Shown here one piece after another: positions 7,919 through 16,688 of a stretch of 64,000 nt of DNA. The translations under genes and the position numbers were made by a program. Every line of letters begins with the position of its first letter. Positions within the stretch are counted from its first letter, which is position 1. The notes beneath the pieces are model-generated. The model was not told where the DNA came from, did not search any database, and was given only the letters and a program-made list of their open reading frames with translations. This DNA is from Chitinophagales bacterium (GTDB lineage Bacteria > Bacteroidota > Bacteroidia > Chitinophagales > UBA2359): NCBI GenBank assembly GCA_041392475.1, contig JAWKLZ010000002.1:248001-312000 (forward strand), read 5' to 3'.

Positions 7919-9988
7919 ATGCTCAAAATTTACTTTTCCCTTAGCTTATTTTTATGTGTTTTTTGTAGTGTTTTCGCCCAAAACTGTTTGCCTGATGGAG
8001 CAGTATTCACCAACCAATCCCAAATTGACTCGTTTGTCATCAATTATCCTAATTGTAGGGTAATAGAAGGTTCGCTGGTTATTAGAGATGGGTTGGATAT
8101 CAACAACCTATCCGCTTTTAGTTCCATCGAAAAAGTCAATAAGTCTGTATATATCAGCAAATGCCCAGACTTGAAAAACTTACAAGGTCTCAACAATTTA
8201 CAAGAAGTCGGAGCACGTTTTGTTGCCACACAAAACGATTCTCTGCAAAATTTCGATGGACTTGAAAACCTGCAATTTATTGGCAATTCGCTGGTTATTA
8301 CCTACAATTATTCCCTTATCCATATCAAATCCCTGAAAAAAATCACTTCAATAAAGAGCTTGGAGATAAAGAGCAACAGTCAATTGGAGAGTTTGGAAGG
8401 TTTAGAAGGACTTCAATCCATTGAAGGAGATATTTTCATTGAGTTCAATACCGCTTTGACGAGTCTTTCTACAGGTTTTCAAACACTTACCGAATATCCT
8501 TACAATCTTATCTTCGTTAACAATCCACTTACGAACTTGGCAGGGTTGGAAAATTTGACCCATATTGGAGGTGATTTCATTATTAGCGAAACGCATATTA
8601 GTGATTTATCCGATTTACAAGAACTCACAAGTGTAGGCGGTACTTTGAACATTACCGACAATGAGTATTTGGAAAACTTCAATGGCTTGGCAGGGCTTCA
8701 AACGATTGGTGAAGACCTATCTATTTGGGACAATCCATTGATTACCGATTTAAGTGGTTTCGAAAACGTGTCTCTTGGTGAAAATTTGACATTGGCGAGA
8801 ATGGATGCCTTCCAAAACTTTCATGTTTTAGAAAATTGGACAGCCATAAATGGGCGATTGGCGATTTCAAATTGTCCTCAAGTCACTTCTTTGGAGGGAT
8901 TGCACAACCTAAACACGCTTAATGGTTTGTATTTATGGACAAATGAAACTTTGACAGATTTGACTGCCCTTCAAAACATTACGACAATGGAAGGGCTCCT
9001 AGTCCTCAACCGCAATTCCGCCTTGAGCAGTTTGCAGGGCTTACACAATGTCAGTTCAATTGGTCGGTATGTGCAAATCAGAAGGAACGACAATTTACGA
9101 GATTTAAAGGGTTTGGCTTCCTTGGTCAGTGTGGGCGAACATTTAGAGATAGCTTTTAACGACCATGTTGATTTCAATAATTTTGAAGGCTTAGAAAATC
9201 TTCAATTTGTAGAAGGAGATTTTGGAATCACCAACAACAAATACCAAACAAGCCTGAAAGGTCTGGACAATATTACTTCTGTTGGTGGGCGGTTGAGTTT
9301 TGGGAGTTGTGAGGCTTTGGAGAACATGGATTCGGGCTTCAATAAATTGACGCATATTGGTAGAGGATTGAGTATTTACAACAGCGGTTTTCTCAACTTG
9401 GAAGGCTTCAAAAATCTTCAAAATGTAAAGGATTTTGTACGAATCCTACAAAACGAATCTATCATCAATCTTCAAGGTTTTGAAAACCTGACAGCTATAG
9501 ATGGTTATCTTTCAATTGAAGCGAATGACAACCTCAGCAGTCTGCAAGGTTTGGATAATTTAGACCCAACCTTATTGGACAGTTTGTTCATTGTGGATTC
9601 TTTTTCGCTTTCGGAGTGCAATGTAGAAAGTGTGTGTGCTTATCTACAAATACCTGAAAATGTAAGTGTAATTGTTGAAAATGTGGCAGGCTGCAATTCG
9701 GTGGAAGAAGTGAAAATGGCTTGTGGTATTGTGTCCATTCCTTCAAATTCGGCTGCTGCAAAGTGGCAAATTTTTCCGAATCCGAGCATGGGGCGTTTTT
9801 CTATTTCGGGGGATTTTTCTCCTACGGCTGTTATTGAAGTGAGGAATCATTTGGGGCAACTGCTGCTGCTTCAAAACCTTCAAAATGATAGCTTTATTGA
9901 CCTGACCCGTTTTCCAAATGGGCTTTATTGGGTGAAATTGAAGGAGGAAAATAGAATGGTGGAGGTTCGGAAGGTGGTGAAGTATTGA
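7919..9988 (+). CDS. T9SS type A leucine-rich receptor-L-domain-like protein (689 aa)
   Basis: The signal peptide MLKIYFSLSLFLCVFCSVFAQ is followed by about 550 residues of irregular leucine-rich repeats with a period near 23-25 residues (for example LEGLEGLQSIEGDIFIE, LQGLHNVSSIGRYVQIR). This resembles the bacterial receptor-L-domain type of right-handed beta-solenoid. The C-terminus is a T9SS type A domain (WQIFPNPSMGRFSI, then FPNGLYWVKL), so secretion across the outer membrane is expected. The ligand is unknown. The next gene starts 17 nt downstream in the same direction, possibly by chance since that protein is cytosolic. Confidence 0.85.
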   Translation: MLKIYFSLSLFLCVFCSVFAQNCLPDGAVFTNQSQIDSFVINYPNCRVIEGSLVIRDGLDINNLSAFSSIEKVNKSVYISKCPDLKNLQGLNNLQEVGARFVATQNDSLQNFDGLENLQFIGNSLVITYNYSLIHIKSLKKITSIKSLEIKSNSQLESLEGLEGLQSIEGDIFIEFNTALTSLSTGFQTLTEYPYNLIFVNNPLTNLAGLENLTHIGGDFIISETHISDLSDLQELTSVGGTLNITDNEYLENFNGLAGLQTIGEDLSIWDNPLITDLSGFENVSLGENLTLARMDAFQNFHVLENWTAINGRLAISNCPQVTSLEGLHNLNTLNGLYLWTNETLTDLTALQNITTMEGLLVLNRNSALSSLQGLHNVSSIGRYVQIRRNDNLRDLKGLASLVSVGEHLEIAFNDHVDFNNFEGLENLQFVEGDFGITNNKYQTSLKGLDNITSVGGRLSFGSCEALENMDSGFNKLTHIGRGLSIYNSGFLNLEGFKNLQNVKDFVRILQNESIINLQGFENLTAIDGYLSIEANDNLSSLQGLDNLDPTLLDSLFIVDSFSLSECNVESVCAYLQIPENVSVIVENVAGCNSVEEVKMACGIVSIPSNSAAAKWQIFPNPSMGRFSISGDFSPTAVIEVRNHLGQLLLLQNLQNDSFIDLTRFPNGLYWVKLKEENRMVEVRKVVKY

Positions 9989-10005
9989 TCAAAACCTATA
10001 AAACA

Positions 10006-10566
10006 ATGAAATACAACTTAGACTGGGCAAAACAAGCCTACGAATCGGGTACAATAGAGAGTTATATCTTTTTTTGGGGACATACGCCCAAAACAAAAAA
10101 TGGGCGAATCCATAAGACCTGTTTCAGTCAGTGGTGGGAAGGAGTGTTTGAAGTGGACGGAATTTTGTACAAATCTGCCGAACATTGGATGATGGCAAAG
10201 AAAGCAAAAACCTTTAGCGATACAGAAATGTACCAAAAAATCATTGAAGCGAAAACACCTGCCGAAGCGAAACGATTGGGGCGGAAAGTACGGAATTTTG
10301 ACCACGCTATTTGGGATAAGGTCTGCTATGAGATTGTAAAGGAAGGAAACTTGCACAAGTTTGGGAAGAGTACCAAATTGAAGGACTATCTTTTGGGTAC
10401 AGGCAATTCGGTATTGGTAGAGGCAAGTCCTTTAGATACGATTTGGGGGATTGGATTGACGCAGGATGCACCGAACATTGAGAATCCAAATACTTGGTTG
10501 GGGAGCAATTTATTGGGTTTTGTACTGATGGAAGTAAGAGATGAATTGAAGAAAGCAACGATTTGA
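10006..10566 (+). CDS. NADAR/YbiA-family N-glycosidase-like protein
   Basis: The protein carries hallmarks of the NADAR (YbiA, DUF1768) family: FWGHTP near the start, CFSQWW, YKSAEHWMMAKKA, then DTIWGIG and NTWLGSNLLG near the end. Characterised members cleave N-glycosidic bonds, either in riboflavin pathway intermediates or as ADP-ribosyl hydrolases in NAD-linked conflict systems. The substrate cannot be told from this sequence. I prefer the ATG at 10006 over an in-frame TTG at 9985 that overlaps the previous gene's stop. The protein is about 186 residues with no signal peptide. Confidence 0.85.
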   Translation: MKYNLDWAKQAYESGTIESYIFFWGHTPKTKNGRIHKTCFSQWWEGVFEVDGILYKSAEHWMMAKKAKTFSDTEMYQKIIEAKTPAEAKRLGRKVRNFDHAIWDKVCYEIVKEGNLHKFGKSTKLKDYLLGTGNSVLVEASPLDTIWGIGLTQDAPNIENPNTWLGSNLLGFVLMEVRDELKKATI

Positions 10567-10630
10567 AAGCAACGATTTAAATTGTATAGCCGTATTTTAC
10601 AGTATTACTAATCCGTTAAACCTCTTTGCT

Positions 10631-11365
10631 ATGTTTACTTCAAAATATTTTTCGGTGTTCTTTCTATTGATAATCGTGTTTTCAATGGTTTCTTGTGACA
10701 AAGAAGGCGATGACGATATGCCTAAACCTCAACCAATTGAAAGCAATAAAATCAACTTTGAGAGTTTGGAAGTTGGTCAAAAAAGCATTTACATTCGTTT
10801 GATGGGTGAAAATTACTATGACGACAGCAATAATAATTTTGAATATTTGGCAGACACCTTGATTGTGGAGGTTACTGAAAAAACAGATACAGGCTTTGTC
10901 TTCCAAGACTACCTGACACCAGCTTCAAGATCGCTTACCGAACCCAATTGGGAAAAACGGTATTGGGATGCAAACAAAGTCAATACCTACCACATTGCAG
11001 TGAAAGACAACCAAATCAGTGCGACTTCTTTGTCAGAAGAACAATATGGAAGTTCTCACATCGGCTATTTGAATGATGAAAACGCAGCACTCTCTTTTAC
11101 ACCCATTACCGAAAATCCAATGACCATTGAAGGTTGGAAAGTAATTGGCCCACACAATGAAAGTTATTCGGAAGGTTATGCAGAGAATTATTCACTGTTT
11201 GGAATATTTTATGATCGCTTAAACATTGTCATCAACAATGTGCCGATGCAAGTAGATGGCCCTGGAACAACTACGGTTTACAACAAAAATTCAGGAATTG
11301 TTAGAATCAGCACTTACAGTGCATGGACAGGTGAAGCGTGGGGTTGGGATTTGCTATCTGAATAG
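10631..11365 (+). CDS. Hypothetical lipoprotein (244 aa)
   Basis: The N-terminus MFTSKYFSVFFLLIIVFSMVSC is a lipoprotein signal peptide with a lipobox ending in the cysteine at about residue 22, followed by an acidic linker (DKEGDDDMP). The rest is a soluble beta-rich domain with no motif I recognise. It is expected at the periplasmic or outer-membrane surface. It reads in the same direction as the NADAR gene upstream and the TetR gene downstream (46-nt gap), but nothing links their functions. Confidence 0.7.
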   Translation: MFTSKYFSVFFLLIIVFSMVSCDKEGDDDMPKPQPIESNKINFESLEVGQKSIYIRLMGENYYDDSNNNFEYLADTLIVEVTEKTDTGFVFQDYLTPASRSLTEPNWEKRYWDANKVNTYHIAVKDNQISATSLSEEQYGSSHIGYLNDENAALSFTPITENPMTIEGWKVIGPHNESYSEGYAENYSLFGIFYDRLNIVINNVPMQVDGPGTTTVYNKNSGIVRISTYSAWTGEAWGWDLLSE

Positions 11366-11411
11366 TGTTTCTTAACTTGGCAGTTTAATTGGTACTCCCA
11401 AATGCTTGTCT

Positions 11412-11966
11412 ATGCCTATCACCAGAAAAGAACAAAGCAATGCTACTCGAAAAAGAATCATGCAAACGGCACTGAGGCTGTTTGCTGTGAATGGTTATGA
11501 ACGCACGACAACTCGTAAAATTGCAGAAGATGCTAAAATGAGTGTGAGCTTGTTGTACAACTACTTCGACTCCAAAGACGAACTGCTAAAGGCGATTTTT
11601 TTAGAGGGATTTGGGGTCATCAAGGCGATGTTTAAGAAGGACAGGTACAGAGATTTGACCTTAGAGGTATTTCTTCAAAACACGTTTCGACTGATTCGCA
11701 GACATCCCGATTTTTGGCGGTTGTTTTACAGTTTGCGAATGTCGGCAGTTGTTCAAGAACTATTGGAGGAAGAAGTTGATGAAATGGTGGTGTTTGTGCA
11801 TTACCATTTTCAGAGTTTATTGAAAACCACAAAAGTAGAGGCAACTTCTACCGAAGCCCATATTTTGTTTGCTACGGTGGACGGTTTGATCAATCACTAT
11901 ATTTTTCAGGGCGAACAGTATCCGATTGTTAAAGTAATTCGGCGGTTGGTGGAAAAGTATGGGTAG
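11412..11966 (+). CDS. TetR/AcrR-family transcriptional regulator
   Basis: The N-terminal helix-turn-helix domain is typical: RKRIMQTALRLFAVNGYERT, then TTRKIAEDAKMSVSLLYNYF with SKDELLKAIF. The C-terminal ligand-binding domain (about 130 residues) is diverged, as usual. I chose the ATG at 11412 over the TTG two codons earlier. The stop lies 27 nt before the start of the TPR-CHAT gene in the same direction, so the two are likely co-transcribed. The regulator may control itself and that gene; no operator palindrome was evident upstream. Confidence 0.88.
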   Translation: MPITRKEQSNATRKRIMQTALRLFAVNGYERTTTRKIAEDAKMSVSLLYNYFDSKDELLKAIFLEGFGVIKAMFKKDRYRDLTLEVFLQNTFRLIRRHPDFWRLFYSLRMSAVVQELLEEEVDEMVVFVHYHFQSLLKTTKVEATSTEAHILFATVDGLINHYIFQGEQYPIVKVIRRLVEKYG

Positions 11967-11993
11967 CATCAGTAAAAACTTCAAAACCTCAAT

Positions 11994-14900
11994 ATGGCAA
12001 TATTCTTGCAGTGTTCTGACAAGAATTGCTTATTTTTAGTAAAAAATGCCATGAACCTACGAATACACCTACAAGATGCCCGAAGACTTTTTGAGGAAGG
12101 CAAAGACCTGTTTCATTCGGGTCAATACAATACAGCTTTAGAAAAATGGAAAAAAGCATCCAAGAATTTTGAGGAGGGCAAACAATGGGAATCTCTATTG
12201 GAAACTCACATAGAAATGGTCCACTGCTACTACGAATTGTTTCAACATGAAAAAGCGATTCAGCTTTTGGCTCAAAGTCTTGAAATTACAAATACGCACC
12301 TTTCTACAAGTCCTATATGGAAAGTACGATGCTACATAGAACTGGGTAAAAACTGCTTGAATGCACGGCAGTTTGAAGAAGGCAAACAACATGTTTTGAA
12401 GGCAATAGACCTACTTCAAAACAAAGAAGCACAATTTCCACTCGAAATCGCTGCATCCCACCATTCTTTAGCCTTCTATTACGGTCAGATAGGAGATTTC
12501 CAACTTCAAAAAAAGCATTACGAAACCGCACTCGAAATCAAACTTCGAGCGGGCTTCTCAGAGCTAAAAAGTACGGCTGAAACCTATGAATCTCTTGCTT
12601 TTTGTAGTCATCACTTGGGTTTGATAGATGACATGTTGGAATACCTAAAAAAAAGTTTGGCTATCTACATCAAAAAATTGGGTGACAAACACCCCAAAGT
12701 TGCTCACAATTATTTCAAAATCAGCTTTTATTATACACACAAAGGAGATATAGACCAAGCCCTCAATTACATTCACAAATCACTGAACCTACTTCTACAA
12801 GCTGAACAAAAACACCTTCATCCAATCGCCAATTGCTACAATGCCCTAGGGTTTTTGTTGGGCCGAAAGGGGGATTACCTCCAACAACTACACTATTTTA
12901 AACAAGAACGGGAAGTATGGGAACAACTGTTTGAGGGCAAAGAGTTAGAAGCCCAATTAATCAACAACAATAGCAATGTTGGTTACAGTCATACACAATT
13001 GGGTAATTATGAAGAAGCATTGAAGTCCCTGCATTTAGCCCTAAAATATGCCAAAGAAACTCTCGGAGAAATCCATCCAGAAGTTGCTCGTATTCAAGAC
13101 AATATCGGAGTAGTGTTGCTCAAATGTGGTCGTAAAACTGAGGCCTATGCTCATTTTGAAACTGCGCTTCAAATGGCATTGAAATTTCATGGTAAAAAGC
13201 ACCTCAAAATCAACTCAATGTACCAGCATTTGGGTGATTATTACCAGCATATTCACAACTTTCCCAAACAAATTGAAGCCTACCAAAAAGCCATCATTGC
13301 ACTCGTGACTGACTTCAATGAAGAAAATTATGATTTCAATCCTATCATTCCTGAACACCAATCCCACACCACCGAACTTTTGGAAACCCTACACAAAAAA
13401 GCAAATGCACTGGTCAATTGGTACCAAACAACTCAATCCATAAAAGACCTACAAACGGCGGCAGCTACTTACCAAACGACCATTGATTTTGTGCAACAAA
13501 TGCGTCAAAGTCATCAAATTGAAGGCTCGAAATTGTGGCTTTCTAAGGCGGCTTTGGGCATATTTGAAGACACCTTCAAGGCTGTTTACCAACTCATTGA
13601 AGTAACCAAAATGCCAAGCAAAAAAGCAAAACAAAAAGGTGCTTTTTTCCTTCTTAGCGAACAAACCAAAGCCGCACTTTTGCTCTCCAATGTCAAGGAA
13701 AATGAAGCAAAAGCAAATGCTGCCATTCCCTCAAAACTTTTGGAACAGGAACAAAAACTGAAACGAGAGCTGACCTACCTTGAGAAAAGTATTGCCCAAC
13801 AAAAAGCAAAAGGCACAGAAACAATCCATCCACTTTTACTCCGATTTCAGAGCGAATATTTCGACGCACAGCAAGCCTATCAGCAACTTATCCGCACTTT
13901 TGAAAAAGATTACCCCGCTTATCACCAATTGAAGTACAATATCGAAATGGCGAAAGTGGAAAAAATACAGACCTATTTACAACAGAAGAACAGCAATGAA
14001 ATCCAATGCCAAACAGCCCTCCTGTCCTATTTTGTAGGTAAAAAAGAAGTGTATATTTTCGCTTTTACCGATATGCTTTTTGAAGTGAAAAAAGTTCTCA
14101 AACTTCCTCACTTCAATGAACTCATAGAATCGCTTCAAGAATCCATTCAGTTGATTGATTTATATGATTTTAGTAAGATAGCAAGGCGATTATATGGCCT
14201 ATTGATTCAGCCCATTGAAGCCTTGATTTCAGAAACCAAAAAACTGATTATTCTCCGACATGATGTTTTAGAATACCTACCTTTTGAAGTCCTTTTGACA
14301 AATGACATTTCTTCTACTTCAAATCCAAGTTACGCCGACCTTCCTTACCTCCTCCAACGCTTTGAAATTTGCTACCATTATTCCGCTACTTTGCTTTTGA
14401 ATGGCGTTCCCAAAAGTTATGTAACAAAAAACTTACCCAATACTTTTTTGGGTCTTGCACCTGTGACCTTCAATGGAAAAGAACCTGTAGAATTGGAGAT
14501 GGAAAGCAAACGTGGTAAAAGCAAGATTTTGAGAAACAATCAGGCGATGGAGCAAGCATTGCAGCAGTTGCCGAATACCGAAACAGAGGTGAAGGAAGTT
14601 TACCAACTTTTTCAAGCCAAAAAAATGGATGCCAAAGCTTTTTTATACGGTTCTGCTTCAAAGAAAAACTTGATGTCTGAGGCTTCAAAACACAAGTTTT
14701 TATTGATTTCAACGCATGGTTTCGTAGAAGATGAAGAGGCGGGATTGTCGGGGATTTGTTTGGCAGAGGTAAAACAAGAACCTGATATTCGGAAGAATGG
14801 CAAGGAACAAGAATGGAATACAGAAAAGAAAAATACTTCAAGGCAATCGTACAGAAACACAAATAATGAAACACACAAACACGCAAATACAAGTCAAAAA

Positions 14901-15236
14901 GACTATTTCCTCTATGCTTCCGATGCCTATCACCTTCAATTGAATGCCGATTTGGTAGTATTGAGCAGTTGCAGCAGTGGTATTGGTAAATTGCAGAAAG
15001 GTGAAGGGATGATGGCCATAAATCGAGGGTTTTTGTATGCAGGAGCGAGCAATATTGTGTTCACCCAATTCGACATTCCCGACCGAAGTAGCAGCCTCTT
15101 GGTCAAAAAACTGTTTCACTACATTTTGGAAGGGAACTCCTACCCTACCGCTCTTCAACGGGCTAAGTTAGAGATGATTCAATCGAAGGGAAGCAGTCCG
15201 CAAGATTGGGCGGGGTTTGTACTGATTGGGGCATGA
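11994..15236 (+). CDS. TPR-repeat CHAT-domain (caspase-like) protein (1080 aa)
   Basis: About 450 residues of tetratricopeptide repeats (for example YNTALEKWKKASKNFEEGKQ, YEEALKSLHLALKYAKETLG) are followed by a helical linker and a C-terminal CHAT domain. The CHAT catalytic dyad is visible: histidine in LLISTHGF near residue 907 and cysteine in VLSSCSSGIG near residue 992, ending with QDWAGFVLIGA. CHAT proteins are clan CD cysteine proteases related to caspases and separases; some act in anti-phage or programmed-death systems with a protein substrate encoded nearby. No such substrate (gasdermin, for example) is visible here. A start at ATG 12051 (MNLRIHLQDARRLFEEGKD) is at least as likely as 11994, because the TPRs begin there. 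No signal peptide was seen. Confidence 0.88.
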   Translation: MAIFLQCSDKNCLFLVKNAMNLRIHLQDARRLFEEGKDLFHSGQYNTALEKWKKASKNFEEGKQWESLLETHIEMVHCYYELFQHEKAIQLLAQSLEITNTHLSTSPIWKVRCYIELGKNCLNARQFEEGKQHVLKAIDLLQNKEAQFPLEIAASHHSLAFYYGQIGDFQLQKKHYETALEIKLRAGFSELKSTAETYESLAFCSHHLGLIDDMLEYLKKSLAIYIKKLGDKHPKVAHNYFKISFYYTHKGDIDQALNYIHKSLNLLLQAEQKHLHPIANCYNALGFLLGRKGDYLQQLHYFKQEREVWEQLFEGKELEAQLINNNSNVGYSHTQLGNYEEALKSLHLALKYAKETLGEIHPEVARIQDNIGVVLLKCGRKTEAYAHFETALQMALKFHGKKHLKINSMYQHLGDYYQHIHNFPKQIEAYQKAIIALVTDFNEENYDFNPIIPEHQSHTTELLETLHKKANALVNWYQTTQSIKDLQTAAATYQTTIDFVQQMRQSHQIEGSKLWLSKAALGIFEDTFKAVYQLIEVTKMPSKKAKQKGAFFLLSEQTKAALLLSNVKENEAKANAAIPSKLLEQEQKLKRELTYLEKSIAQQKAKGTETIHPLLLRFQSEYFDAQQAYQQLIRTFEKDYPAYHQLKYNIEMAKVEKIQTYLQQKNSNEIQCQTALLSYFVGKKEVYIFAFTDMLFEVKKVLKLPHFNELIESLQESIQLIDLYDFSKIARRLYGLLIQPIEALISETKKLIILRHDVLEYLPFEVLLTNDISSTSNPSYADLPYLLQRFEICYHYSATLLLNGVPKSYVTKNLPNTFLGLAPVTFNGKEPVELEMESKRGKSKILRNNQAMEQALQQLPNTETEVKEVYQLFQAKKMDAKAFLYGSASKKNLMSEASKHKFLLISTHGFVEDEEAGLSGICLAEVKQEPDIRKNGKEQEWNTEKKNTSRQSYRNTNNETHKHANTSQKDYFLYASDAYHLQLNADLVVLSSCSSGIGKLQKGEGMMAINRGFLYAGASNIVFTQFDIPDRSSSLLVKKLFHYILEGNSYPTALQRAKLEMIQSKGSSPQDWAGFVLIGA

Positions 15237-15284
15237 AGGTATAGGCAAAGAGGTTTTATATACATCCGAAACGTTCACCGAGTA

Positions 15285-16523
15285 TCACTTTTTATCCACC
15301 ATCCGATTAAACACAAACAACGTCACCAACAAAGTCGCCAAAGGAATCAACGACATATAGAAAGCTGTCTGACCATCGTAATGCTCAAACATATAGCCCG
15401 TAATCATCGAACCCGTAGTGCCACCCAAAGCCGAAAAAACGACAATCAAACCCGACATGGGAGCGTGTTGGTGGACAGGTAAAGCACTCAAAATAGCCGA
15501 ATTAATGGCAGGATAAATTGGTGCCAAACATAAACCAATCATTGGAAAAACAAAGGCTGCCAAAGGTGCATCAAACCAACCAGTAATCACCCGACCTTCT
15601 TCAATACCACTCGCCAAGGGCAAGCTAACCAAAACCAATCCTGCTGCTAAAACCAAACTCACTGCAACAACCGGAAACCATTTGACTTTTTGCAGTGCAA
15701 AACCCGCCAAGAAACGTCCCAAAGCCGTAGAACCTGCCAAAATAGCCGCCATTTCGATACTCAAAGAAGTAGGTAAATTCAGAATTTTGCTGTTAAAACT
15801 CGGTAGCCAGCTCATAATCCCTTGTTCAACAAGCACATAAACAAATGCACTAATGATAAATATCCCCACCAAAGGTTTCACCATTAAGCGTATCATCCCT
15901 GCAAATTCTTCTGCAAAACTCTTATTATCATCGTGTTGTTGCTGAACTTTCGATTCATCCAAAGGCGTGGACAGCAATAGTAAAAAAGCAGCAAAAGAAA
16001 TACCCGCCAACAAAAAATAAGCCTTTAACCAATCCGTAGATGCAGCATTAGAATCATCCACAAAGGCACTGAACACAAAATAGCCCGACAAAATACCGAT
16101 CATAAAAAAGGACTCCAAAAAATTCATAAAACTGGCATGTTCCTTATCATCTTCGGTGATAATACCAATTGTCGCAAAAGCCGACACCTTAATCAGCGCA
16201 AAACTCACCCCAACGGTGGCAAACAATAGTTTAGTCATCCAAAAACTCGGTAAAAATGGCATTTCCAAACACGCTACTGTCACCAACAGCAAAGCCAACA
16301 ACATAGCCCTTTTGTAGCCAATCCGCACAATGTAAGATGCCACCAAAAAAGAAGTAATCGCAATACTCAAATCTTTGAAAACCTCCAATATACTTGCTCC
16401 CGATTCCGATATACCATAATTGTTTTGTACCTGCAATATGACCGTTCCGACACTATTCAGCAGAATAGCAAACACGAAATAGTTGAGCATCAACGAAAGT
16501 TTGACTCGTAATTTTGGATTCAT
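15285..16523 (-). CDS. MFS transporter (412 aa)
   Basis: A 12-helix membrane protein of the major facilitator superfamily. It shows the usual two halves of six helices, a charged central loop (DESKVQQQHDDNKS near residue 190), and a loop 2-3 motif with basic residues (VRIGYKRAML). The substrate is not evident. The gene converges with the CHAT gene and is divergent from the secreted amylase, so sugar uptake or export is a reasonable guess. The start is the ATG at 16523. Confidence 0.8.
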   Translation of the reverse strand: MNPKLRVKLSLMLNYFVFAILLNSVGTVILQVQNNYGISESGASILEVFKDLSIAITSFLVASYIVRIGYKRAMLLALLLVTVACLEMPFLPSFWMTKLLFATVGVSFALIKVSAFATIGIITEDDKEHASFMNFLESFFMIGILSGYFVFSAFVDDSNAASTDWLKAYFLLAGISFAAFLLLLSTPLDESKVQQQHDDNKSFAEEFAGMIRLMVKPLVGIFIISAFVYVLVEQGIMSWLPSFNSKILNLPTSLSIEMAAILAGSTALGRFLAGFALQKVKWFPVVAVSLVLAAGLVLVSLPLASGIEEGRVITGWFDAPLAAFVFPMIGLCLAPIYPAINSAILSALPVHQHAPMSGLIVVFSALGGTTGSMITGYMFEHYDGQTAFYMSLIPLATLLVTLFVFNRMVDKK

Positions 16524-16688
16524 AGTGTTTGATTTTAATTGTGAATGATTTTGGCTGCTTAAATATAGCCAAATTTCCTTGAGGAACGAATGAAACCATT
16601 TTGCTTTTTCTAATTACCATCGTTTTCTTCTATTTTCCATCCATAGGCTGTATCTTAGCTTGTAACTAAAACAAAACCGACAATCAAA

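Noticed and set aside
9985..10005. TTG start for the NADAR gene overlapping the previous stop
   Set aside because: The ATG at 10006 is better placed, and the extra residues do not match the family.
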